Shown: positions 32,936 through 39,647 of the stretch, in pieces
Numbering within the stretch: the stretch's first letter is position 1
How the letters are laid out: each line of letters opens with the position of its first letter
Source of the DNA: Equadaptatus sp045642965
Lineage (GTDB): Bacteria; Synergistota; Synergistia; Synergistales; Synergistaceae
Assembly: GCA_045642965.1 (NCBI GenBank)
Contig: JAZUJX010000032.1
Coordinates: 1-45,945, forward strand
Direction: 5' to 3'
Length of the DNA: 45,945 nucleotides
The notes under the pieces: generated by a model
What the model was told of the DNA's origin: nothing
The model's database searches: none
Seen by the model: only the letters and a program-made list of their open reading frames with translations
Position numbers and translations under genes: made by a program

Positions 32936-33194
32936 CTGATTTGTCCTCCCCGTCAAAAGGCACGTCCGTAAAGAAGAATTTTACGCACAGCCACAACAGC
33001 GCGGAAATTCCGAGATAGCCTGCAATGCAGCTGAGGAAGAACCAGCGGGGGAACCCGAATACATAACGGTATTTTGACGGGTCGCTTTCGGTGCAGTATG
33101 CCGTTACGTACCACCATGCGAAGAAAAGCAGATACAACAGCAGCGTTACTGCCGTTTCCCTGCGCAATGTTCTGCCTGTGTAAGAACGCTTCAT
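32928..33194 (-). CDS. yhdT: YhdT-type small membrane protein (DUF997)
   Basis: The 88-residue product has two hydrophobic helices (about residues 14-34 and 50-73), the FPRWFFLSCIAGYL segment and the end FFTDVPFDGED typical of DUF997/YhdT. In many bacteria this gene precedes panF, and a helper role in the symporter is assumed though not defined. GGGGAGG lies 6 bases before the ATG, and its end overlaps panF. Confidence 0.88.
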   Translation of the reverse strand: MKRSYTGRTLRRETAVTLLLYLLFFAWWYVTAYCTESDPSKYRYVFGFPRWFFLSCIAGYLGISALLWLCVKFFFTDVPFDGEDKSDE

Positions 33195-33249
33195 TAAAAA
33201 ACCTCCCCATCAAGCTGCCGGATTAGTTGTCCTCTGTTATTTTTCACAG

Positions 33250-33262
33250 ATTATACTATAAT
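33250..33262. promoter_or_regulatory. Back-to-back divergent -10 elements (yhdT-panF-cbiR and LUD gene)
   Basis: The segment attatactataat contains TATAAT on the plus strand (33257-33262, towards the LUD gene) and TATAAT on the minus strand (33250-33255, towards yhdT), one base apart. Both polymerase footprints would overlap, so the promoters should exclude each other. Neither has a clear -35. Confidence 0.5.
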
Positions 33263-33309
33263 TTGTATGTAATTCATCTGCAAACTGAAACAAAGTGGAG
33301 GGATACATT

Positions 33310-33927
33310 ATGGAAGCGTTAAAGAAAGTTGCGGCAATACTTGAAACAAGAGGCTTTAAAACACAGGTAGCAGAAACAAAAGAAGAAGCTGTAAAATTCG
33401 CGCTCGAACTTATTCCTGCGGAATGTTCCGTGGGCATACCAGGGACAATGAGCGTGCGCGAGGCTGGTTTGTATGCAGCTTTTAAAGAAAGAGGCAGCAG
33501 GGTTATTGACCACTGGGAATCCAAGGCAGATTACGCAACGCCGACGGAAAACAGACTGGCTGAATTTAACGCAGACTGGATAGTCACGAGTGCAAACGGA
33601 CTTTCAGCCGAGGACGGGGCGATTGTGAATATTGACGGTTCGGGTAACCGCGTAGCGGCAATTTCATGGGCTCCGGGCAAGCTCCTGTTTTTGATTGGAA
33701 AAAATAAAATTGCAGACAATTTATCTGCCGCACTGCAGCGTGCAAGGGAAATTGCTTCGGTTAAGAACGCTGCGCGTTTTGACATTAAAACCCCGTGCAA
33801 GCTGCTGGGAAGATGTATGCACTGCAACGCTCCGGACAAAATATGCAACGTTATAACCATACTTGAACATGCGCAGCTTGGCAGGGAAGTACACGTTATA
33901 TTGGTGAACGAGGATTTGGGGTATTAG
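33310..33927 (+). CDS. LUD-domain protein (LutC/YkgG family)
   Basis: The 205-residue product is a single LUD domain: VGIPGTMSVREAGLY near the start, then TSANGLSAEDGAIVNIDGSGNRVAAISWAP-type core and LLFLIGKNKIADNL. LUD proteins belong to lactate-utilisation complexes (LutABC) or act alone with unknown roles. Here no lutA/lutB lies nearby. The C-terminal CMHCNAPDKIC cluster of three cysteines is not in LutC and could bind metal or iron-sulphur. GGAGGGA 8 bases before the ATG fixes the start at 33310. It is divergent from yhdT-panF-cbiR and monocistronic as far as visible. Confidence 0.85.
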   Translation: MEALKKVAAILETRGFKTQVAETKEEAVKFALELIPAECSVGIPGTMSVREAGLYAAFKERGSRVIDHWESKADYATPTENRLAEFNADWIVTSANGLSAEDGAIVNIDGSGNRVAAISWAPGKLLFLIGKNKIADNLSAALQRAREIASVKNAARFDIKTPCKLLGRCMHCNAPDKICNVITILEHAQLGREVHVILVNEDLGY

Positions 33928-33972
33928 AAACAGGGAGTAAAGAACACGGGAGTATTAAACACGGGGCTGTAA
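33927..33972 (+). repeat. Three imperfect ~15-base tandem units
   Basis: Units gaaacagggagtaaa, gaacacgggagtatta and aaacacggggctgtaa follow each other after the LUD stop. The rest of the 114-base gap up to the ClC-family gene holds a weak GGGG/CCCC hairpin and no clear promoter. Confidence 0.55.
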
Positions 33973-34041
33973 CCCCCTGAAATAAATGACACGTAACGTA
34001 AAATCGCAGAAAACAAGGCTTAACGCAATAACAGAGGACAA

Positions 34042-35403
34042 ATGAAGACAAAAGAAATCGGAAGAGAACAGGTATGGCTGATTTCAGCCGTTGTAAAATG
34101 GACGTTTCTTGCGCTTTTGACAGGAGCACTTGTCGGTTTTGCGACGTCCGTATTCATTAATCTGCTCAATGACGCATGGAATTTCGTTTCCGGCTTCGGA
34201 AAATACAAACTGCTGTTTATTTTCCCCGGATTTTTTGTCAGTTACATGCTCGTGTACGTCTACTCCCGCGATGCGAAGGTCAACGTTGTCGAAGCTATAC
34301 ACAGCGATTTCGGGGCTGTCGAGCTGAGCGCAATTCCCCTGCGTCTGCTTTCCACGATAAGCACGATAGCCTGCGGCGGAGCCACCGGCAAGGAATCGCC
34401 GTGCGCTTCAATAGGCGCGGGCGTCATGTACGGCTTTTCGAGGCTCTTCAATCTTGACAGCAGGGATATGCAGAAGCTGGTTATAATCGGCTCGGCGGCA
34501 GGTATATCGGCAGTTTTCGGAACACCTATCGCCGGGGCTGTTTTCGGTGTGGAGATACTTTACATGGGCGAAATGCTTTATGACGTCCTGCTGCCGTCTT
34601 TCGTTGCGGGAGTTGTTTCTTCTATGCTTGCGGGAGCGCTTCATGCTGGTTCTCTTCCTTCAATTCCGATTTCAATTCCTCAGATTGAACCCAAAATTAT
34701 TGTAATATCCGTTCTCTGCGGCGTATTTTTCGGTATTGTGGCGATGCTGCACGTTGAACTGCTGCACCGCACTGTCCGTGCGTTTAAGAAAATGAAGGTG
34801 CCCCACAAACTCAAACCGCTTCTCGGCGCGTCTCTTGTCGCCCTTATTACGTTTGCGTTCGGTGATTTTTACGGCGGTCTGAACAATCAGCTGACGACAG
34901 CGGCTTTGTTCGGCGCACGCGTCCCCGATTTTGCGTTTGCGATTAAGTCTGCCGCCCTCGCGCTGACTCTCGGCTGCGGGGGAAACGGCGGGGTTATTAT
35001 GCCGACCATGTTTGTGGGGGCGACTGCCGGTTCCTGTCTTGCCTACTATTTCGGACTTAACATGCAGGCAGTAAGCGCCATGGGTTTTGTTTCCCTGCTT
35101 GCCGGTGCCACAAACACCCCGATAGCCTCAACAATCCTCGCGATGGAACTGTTTGGTGCCAAATTCGCTCCGTTTGCCGCCATAGCCTGCTGCACCGCGT
35201 ATATGGTAGTCGGTCACAGAAGCCTTTATTCTGGGCAGCGCATACTTCGTCCCAAGACGGCGTTTTTTATGCGTCGGGAAGACGGCGACGGCAACGCGGA
35301 AATAGTGGAGCGGCTTGAAAACGTAACGTATGCAAGACTGCTGAGACACAGCTACAACGAAACAAAAATGAAGCTCCATATCGGGAGAAAAAAGAAAAAA
35401 TGA
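34042..35403 (+). CDS. ClC-family chloride channel/transporter
   Basis: The 453-residue, multi-helix protein matches voltage-gated chloride channel family proteins. The gating region reads CGGATGKESPCASIGAG, keeping the glutamate that corresponds to E148 of E. coli ClC; later come AAGISAVFGTPIAGAVFGVEI and CGGNGGVIMPTMFVGATAG, the helix-N/anion-pathway region. The usual GSGIP loop is replaced by a divergent sequence, so ion selectivity is uncertain. It is an inner-membrane protein with a basic C-terminus (GRKKKK) and no CBS domains. GAGGA precedes the ATG. A small membrane protein gene overlaps its end by ATGA. Confidence 0.88.
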   Translation: MKTKEIGREQVWLISAVVKWTFLALLTGALVGFATSVFINLLNDAWNFVSGFGKYKLLFIFPGFFVSYMLVYVYSRDAKVNVVEAIHSDFGAVELSAIPLRLLSTISTIACGGATGKESPCASIGAGVMYGFSRLFNLDSRDMQKLVIIGSAAGISAVFGTPIAGAVFGVEILYMGEMLYDVLLPSFVAGVVSSMLAGALHAGSLPSIPISIPQIEPKIIVISVLCGVFFGIVAMLHVELLHRTVRAFKKMKVPHKLKPLLGASLVALITFAFGDFYGGLNNQLTTAALFGARVPDFAFAIKSAALALTLGCGGNGGVIMPTMFVGATAGSCLAYYFGLNMQAVSAMGFVSLLAGATNTPIASTILAMELFGAKFAPFAAIACCTAYMVVGHRSLYSGQRILRPKTAFFMRREDGDGNAEIVERLENVTYARLLRHSYNETKMKLHIGRKKKK

Positions 35404-35648
35404 ACCGGACGTGGAAAACGGTCAACAGAATACTGACGCTGCTGACTGTTCTTATTCTTGCTTTCTGGTGCTGGAAAGTTTTTGGTCCAGGAGGACAGGA
35501 AATCAGAAGCAGATTTATCGGAACCGGCTTCGGCCTCAGGCAGATGTTTTTTATGGGCGTTGCTGTCTGCTGTATCGGTTATCTGCTGTGGCGCGGACTC
35601 GCGTATTACTACGAAAAGAAATACGGGCTTCATGACGATGAGGATTAG
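35400..35648 (+). CDS. Small two-helix membrane protein, 82 residues, coupled to the ClC gene
   Basis: Unrecognised family. The product has two hydrophobic helices (about residues 10-28 and 48-66), a short periplasmic or cytoplasmic loop with GQEIRSRFIGTGFGLRQ, and an acidic end LHDDED. Its ATG overlaps the ClC-family stop (ATGA), indicating coupled translation and possibly a subunit or helper of that transporter. Confidence 0.75.
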   Translation: MNRTWKTVNRILTLLTVLILAFWCWKVFGPGGQEIRSRFIGTGFGLRQMFFMGVAVCCIGYLLWRGLAYYYEKKYGLHDDED

Positions 35649-35650
35649 TC

Positions 35651-35674
35651 CAGGATAATAAACAGGATAATAAA
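35651..35674 (+). repeat. Perfect 12-bp tandem repeat
   Basis: The unit caggataataaa occurs twice head to tail just after the small membrane protein stop. The remaining gap to 35771 shows no strong promoter consensus. Confidence 0.8.
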
Positions 35675-35771
35675 TACGTAATTTTACGTGGACTTTTGAA
35701 AGAAAAAAGGGTATTATTATCCGGCTGATGTAAAACATACAACGTTATTTCGTTCCGGGAGGAGTTTACCT

Positions 35772-36191
35772 ATGAGAAAGACAGCAGCAATACTTATCTT
35801 CGTTTCACTTTTCACGCTTTGCGCATCAGTCGCGGCGTTCGCGGCAGACGACGTTATCGGTGTCGTTGAATTCCAGCGCTGTGTAGCAAGCCATCCGAAA
35901 TTCCAGCAGGTTCAGAAACAGATGAAAGCTGCGGACCAGAAGAAGAAAAGCGAAGCTGAAGCGGCTTTCAACAAAGCTGCAAGCGACCAGAAAAAATACG
36001 AAGCCATCCAGCAGAAACAGATGGAGCTCGCCAAAGAGCAGCGCGGACTTATGGCACCGCTTCTCAAAGACGTTGACCTCGCAATCCGCAAGGTGGCGCA
36101 GGCAAAGAAAATCACCGTCGTAATGGAAAAAGACGCCACGTTTGCGGGCGGCATAGACATTACGTCCGACGTTATTTCAGCTCTCAAATAA
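35772..36191 (+). CDS. OmpH/Skp-family periplasmic chaperone
   Basis: The 139-residue product has a signal peptide (cleavage near VAAFAAD), a start of mature protein VIGVVEFQRCVASHPKFQ, a long charged coiled-coil (about residues 45-105) and the C-terminal ITVVMEKDATFAGGIDITSDVI typical of Skp/OmpH. Skp trimers hold outer-membrane proteins unfolded in the periplasm. GGGAGGAG stands before the ATG. It is transcribed alone, with a terminator just behind; it is not beside bamA or lpxD as in Proteobacteria. Confidence 0.9.
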   Translation: MRKTAAILIFVSLFTLCASVAAFAADDVIGVVEFQRCVASHPKFQQVQKQMKAADQKKKSEAEAAFNKAASDQKKYEAIQQKQMELAKEQRGLMAPLLKDVDLAIRKVAQAKKITVVMEKDATFAGGIDITSDVISALK

Positions 36192-36210
36192 CTGCTGAAA
36201 ATTAAAAAAT

Positions 36211-36239
36211 AAAGGCCCTGCTTCGGCAGAGCCTTTTTT
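36211..36239 (+). terminator. Intrinsic terminator after the Skp-like gene
   Basis: Stem aaggc-c-ctgc / gcag-a-gcctt with a TTCG loop, followed by six T; the TTCG tetraloop and T-run make it a strong terminator. Confidence 0.9.
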
Positions 36240-36265
36240 GTTCTGCGATTTTCCTGCAAATGTTC

Positions 36266-36271
36266 TATAAT
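36266..36271 (+). promoter_or_regulatory. -10 element of the adenosine-specific kinase-radA operon
   Basis: TATAAT 42 bases before the ATG at 36313; the leader carries AAAGGGG. No clear -35. Confidence 0.45.
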
Positions 36272-36312
36272 AAAGGTGTGAAAAGCAAAACATTCCGAAA
36301 GGGGATACTGTA

Positions 36313-36804
36313 ATGGACTGCAAAATTGACATTCAGCAGATTGAAATACCGGAAAACTGCAACGTAATCATCGGGCAGAGCCACTTTATCAAAACTGTCG
36401 AGGACATATACGAGGCGCTTGCCACCTCGTCGCCGAGCCTTGAATTCGGTATAGCTTTCTGCGAAGCCTCTGACGCCTGTCTTATCCGTCATGACGGAAA
36501 CAAAGAAGACCTTATTCAGGCTGCAATAGGCAGCGCTCAGAAAATCAACGCGGGGCATACTTTCGCGATAGTCCTCCGCAACGGTTATCCGATAAACGTG
36601 CTTAACCGTGTTAAAGAAGTGCAGGAGGTATGCAGAATATTCTGCGCTACGGCAAACCCGCTGCAGATACTTGTTGCCGAAACAGAACAGGGACGCGGAG
36701 TAATCGGCGTTATTGACGGTTTCACGACAAAAGGTGTTGAGACGGAAGAAGACCAGAAAGGCAGAAAATATCTGCTCAGAGACATCATCGGTTACAAAAG
36801 ATAA
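36313..36804 (+). CDS. Adenosine-specific kinase (DUF355 family)
   Basis: The 163-residue protein matches this family almost without gaps: NVIIGQSHFIKTVEDIYEAL, FGIAFCEASDACLIRHDGN, NAGHTFAIVLRNGYPINVLN, RIFCATANPLQILVAETEQG and RGVIGVIDGFTTKGVETEED. The name comes from archaeal structural work in which adenosine and phosphate were bound; the physiological role is poorly known. Such genes are common in archaea and anaerobic bacteria. AAAGGGGA precedes the ATG. radA starts directly after the stop, so they are co-transcribed. Confidence 0.93.
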   Translation: MDCKIDIQQIEIPENCNVIIGQSHFIKTVEDIYEALATSSPSLEFGIAFCEASDACLIRHDGNKEDLIQAAIGSAQKINAGHTFAIVLRNGYPINVLNRVKEVQEVCRIFCATANPLQILVAETEQGRGVIGVIDGFTTKGVETEEDQKGRKYLLRDIIGYKR

Positions 36805-38148
36805 ATGGTCAAAGAAATTTCAAAATACAAATGTTCCGAATGCGGCTTTACGAGCCTGACAATGGTAGGCAAATGCCCGAAGTGCGGTGCATGGGGCAGC
36901 ATGGAAGCAGACACGCCGGTTCCGGTTAATAAAAAAGGAAAAGTTACCGCCGTCCGTGCCGCAAAGCCTATCAGAGGGCTTGACGTTGAAGAACAGCCGC
37001 GGATACCGTCCGGCATTGCCGAGCTTGACAGAGTTCTCGGCGGCGGCTGGATTTCGGGCGGAGTTACGCTTATCAGCGGAGAGCCAGGGGTGGGCAAATC
37101 CACGCTTCTGCTTCAGGTATGCGCGGCAATGGCGGCTAAAGGCAAATCGGTGCTGTACATCTCAGGCGAAGAATCGTCGGGGCAGATTGCGCTGCGCGGC
37201 AGGCGTCTCGGTCTGATGACCGACGGGCTTGACCTGCTTTGCGAAAATGATCTGCCGTCCGCTCTCGAAGCTGCCAAAGACTACGACTTTGTTGTTGTTG
37301 ATTCGGTTCAGGCGTTCAGAACAGACGATGAAAACGGCTGGGCAGGCTCTCCGTCGCAGGTAAAACAAGTCGCCCAGATGTGTGTTGACATGGCAAAAAG
37401 TAGCGGCATACCGACCGTACTTGTCGGGCACATTACAAAATCGGGACAGATCGCGGGACCGAAACTGCTTGAACATCAGGTTGACGTCGTTCTGCTTTTT
37501 ACCGGCGAAAACGACTCGCCGAACAGGCTGCTGCGTGCTGAAAAAAACCGTTACGGAAGCACCGAAGAACTTGGAATATTCGAAATGACGGACAAAGGAC
37601 TGTGCGCTGTTACAGACCCGAGCAAACTGTACTGGAACGGAAGCGACCTCGGCAACTCAGGAGTGGCGATAGCAATGCCGCTTGAGGGCAGCCGTTCAAT
37701 AGCGGCGGAAATACAGGCGCTCGCTTCAATGACCCCGTTTCCCTATCCGAGAAGGACTGCGCGCGGCATAGAACTGAACAGACTTCAGCTTCTGCTTGCC
37801 GTGCTTGAACGGCGCTGCGGAATAGTGTCGCGCACAAGCGACGTGTATTTGAACGTAGCCGCGGGGCTGAATTTAAAAGATCCTGCCGCAGACCTCGCGA
37901 TATGCGCTTCTCTGGCGTCCGCACTTCGCGACGTCCCGATTCCTCCCGACGTATGTTTCATCGGCGAAGTCGGGCTTGCAGGCGAAGTGCGCCCCGCCGC
38001 GCGTACAAGAATGAGATTAAAGGAAGCGGAGAGAATAGGCTTTAAACGCGCTGTAATAAGCAGGCGCACGCCTAAGGAAGAATATCCGATGGAAGTCATA
38101 CGCGTAGCCTCGCTGCGCGAACTGCTGGCGATATTCGTAAGCAGATAG
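36805..38148 (+). CDS. radA: DNA repair protein RadA
   Basis: The 447-residue protein has a C4 zinc finger (C10, C13, C24, C27), a RecA-like ATPase with Walker A GEPGVGKST (residues 92-100), the RadA-specific KNRYG (247-251) in AEKNRYGSTEELGIFEM, and a C-terminal Lon-protease-like domain. RadA promotes branch migration in recombinational repair. The ATG follows the kinase stop immediately (TAA-ATG). gpsA follows 18 bases later. Confidence 0.96.
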   Translation: MVKEISKYKCSECGFTSLTMVGKCPKCGAWGSMEADTPVPVNKKGKVTAVRAAKPIRGLDVEEQPRIPSGIAELDRVLGGGWISGGVTLISGEPGVGKSTLLLQVCAAMAAKGKSVLYISGEESSGQIALRGRRLGLMTDGLDLLCENDLPSALEAAKDYDFVVVDSVQAFRTDDENGWAGSPSQVKQVAQMCVDMAKSSGIPTVLVGHITKSGQIAGPKLLEHQVDVVLLFTGENDSPNRLLRAEKNRYGSTEELGIFEMTDKGLCAVTDPSKLYWNGSDLGNSGVAIAMPLEGSRSIAAEIQALASMTPFPYPRRTARGIELNRLQLLLAVLERRCGIVSRTSDVYLNVAAGLNLKDPAADLAICASLASALRDVPIPPDVCFIGEVGLAGEVRPAARTRMRLKEAERIGFKRAVISRRTPKEEYPMEVIRVASLRELLAIFVSR

Positions 38149-38166
38149 AACAGAACGGAGAGCAAA

Positions 38167-39159
38167 ATGAAAATAAGCATACTCGGGGCCGGCAGCTTCG
38201 GAACGGCAATGGCAAAGCAGCTTGCAGATTGCGGACACGAAATTCTGCTTTGGACAAATGACAGGGTGCAGTGCGGCGCAATAAACAAAACGCACCGCAA
38301 CTCATTCTGTTTTCAGGAAACAGAGCTGCCTGAAACCATAGCCTGTACGCTTGATATTGCCGAAGCGCTTGAATTTTCCGACAAAGTAATCTGCGCCGTA
38401 CCGACGCAGGCTGTGCGTTCCGTACTGGAGCAGACCGTCTGCGTTAAGACAGGCTTTCATATGCTCAGCCTTGCCAAAGGTATAGAAATAGCGAGCGGAA
38501 AACTGCTGCACGAAATACACGCCAAAATAACGCCGGACAACGTATATTCCGTGCTTTCAGGTCCCAGCCACGCGGAAGAACTGCTTGCGGGATGTCCCAC
38601 AACGGTTGCCCTCGCCTCAGGAAAAAAGAGCGAGGCAGCAATGTGGCAGGAGCTTCTCAGCGGAGGCAGATTCAGGATATACACGTCGGACGACGTAACC
38701 GGACTTGAAGTTGGCGGCGCGCTCAAAAATATATACGCGATAGCCGCGGGGATAATATCCGCGCTCAGGCTCGGCGACAACGCTTCGGCGGCGCTTGCCT
38801 GCCGCGGGCTGGCGGAAATGATGCGCTTCGGACAGAAGCTCGGCGCAAAACCGATAACCTTAGCGGGGCTTGCCGGAGTTGGAGACCTAATGGTAACCTG
38901 CTGCAGCCTGCACTCAAGAAATTTCAGGCTCGGACTTAAAATCGGCGGCGGGCTTGATTTTGAAACGGCAGTAAAAGAAATCGGACAGGTTGCCGAAGGT
39001 GCCTACACGGTGCGCGCCGTTGTTGAAAACAGCAGAAAATACAACGTGGAAATGCCGCTTGCCGAAGGCATATACAGCATACTCTACAAGGGCGTTTCGC
39101 CGGAAGCGCTGCTTGAACGCTACTTTGCGCGCCCTCTCAAAAAAGAACTTGATTTTTAA
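38167..39159 (+). CDS. gpsA: Glycerol-3-phosphate dehydrogenase [NAD(P)+]
   Basis: The 330-residue enzyme has the N-terminal nucleotide motif ISILGAGSFGTAM, LSLAKGIE, LSGPSHAEELLAG, and the catalytic-lysine block GGALKNIYAIAAGI, followed by FGQKLGAKPITLAGLAGVGDL. It reduces dihydroxyacetone phosphate to sn-glycerol-3-phosphate, the backbone for phospholipids, in the cytoplasm. CGGAGAG lies before the ATG. It is the last gene of the kinase-radA-gpsA operon. Confidence 0.95.
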   Translation: MKISILGAGSFGTAMAKQLADCGHEILLWTNDRVQCGAINKTHRNSFCFQETELPETIACTLDIAEALEFSDKVICAVPTQAVRSVLEQTVCVKTGFHMLSLAKGIEIASGKLLHEIHAKITPDNVYSVLSGPSHAEELLAGCPTTVALASGKKSEAAMWQELLSGGRFRIYTSDDVTGLEVGGALKNIYAIAAGIISALRLGDNASAALACRGLAEMMRFGQKLGAKPITLAGLAGVGDLMVTCCSLHSRNFRLGLKIGGGLDFETAVKEIGQVAEGAYTVRAVVENSRKYNVEMPLAEGIYSILYKGVSPEALLERYFARPLKKELDF

Positions 39160-39180
39160 CGTTTTTAATGCGCAGGCGAT

Positions 39181-39220
39181 ACAAAAACGGGACAGAAGCA
39201 TCAGCTTCTGTCCCGTTAAA
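39181..39220. terminator. Bidirectional terminator between gpsA and tRNA-Leu
   Basis: A 14-bp perfect stem (aacgggacagaagc / gcttctgtcccgtt) with loop atca. The A-run on the left gives a good T-run for the minus-strand tRNA transcript; on the plus side the tail is ttaaatttt. Confidence 0.88.
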
Positions 39221-39227
39221 TTTTCAG

Positions 39228-39314
39228 TGGTGTCAAGGAGGGGAATTGAACCCCTAAGAGCGTTAGCTCACTGGATCCTGAATCCAGCGCGTCTACCAGT
39301 TCCGCCACCCTGAC
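39228..39314 (-). tRNA. tRNA-Leu (anticodon CAG)
   Basis: On the minus strand the acceptor GTCAGGG pairs with CCTTGAC (one G-U pair), followed by TGGCGGAACTGGTAGACGC (leucine-type D arm), an anticodon arm CTGGA-TTCAGGA-TCCAG giving anticodon CAG, a long variable arm typical of class II, the T arm with GGTTCAATTCC, discriminator A and encoded CCA. It reads CUG codons. Confidence 0.95.
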
Positions 39315-39325
39315 ATGCGCCGATT

Positions 39326-39331
39326 ATTATA
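39326..39331 (-). promoter_or_regulatory. tRNA-Leu promoter, extended -10
   Basis: Minus-strand TGTTATAAT (extended -10) with TTGACT 15 bases further upstream. The start is expected about 5 bases before the tRNA. Confidence 0.7.
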
Positions 39332-39501
39332 ACATAGTTTCCCAAAAGTCAAAGCGGAAAATTGCCTGCCCTTGTATTTTTGTCCTTTTCGTCCGTCAGG
39401 GGAATACTCCAAGCAGTTTGTATTATGCGAAAGCAGCAAAATCCGCAAAAATATTTAGCAGAACACGCAGAAAAAATCTCAGCGCAGCTGCGTATTTATG
39501 T

Positions 39502-39507
39502 TATAAT
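39502..39507 (+). promoter_or_regulatory. Extended -10 promoter and long leader of the Ntn-hydrolase gene
   Basis: TGTTATAAT has an extended -10. The predicted leader (about 39514-39647) is ~134 bases and contains an imperfect CGGC/GCCG hairpin at 39581-39610 before AAGGAGG. The rest of the 39315-39647 gap (left half) holds only the tRNA promoter. Confidence 0.55.
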
Positions 39508-39647
39508 ATGAGGAACAAAGCGCGGGAGTATAAGAAAAAGCTCTGAGCGCAAAGCCTGTTAAAATAAAGAAAACGTAATACGGCAGGAAATTTTTATTAA
39601 ATTTTCGCCGTTTTCACGCTGAAAACAAACCTTAAGGAGGAACAGAA

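Noticed and set aside
33928..34041. Possible fluoride or other riboswitch before the ClC-family gene
   Set aside because: I looked for the fluoride aptamer core and did not find it; only imperfect repeats and a weak hairpin are present.
39228..39314. tRNA-Leu as an integration site for a mobile element
   Set aside because: No integrase, direct repeat of the tRNA end or phage gene follows; the next genes are chromosomal surface-protein genes.
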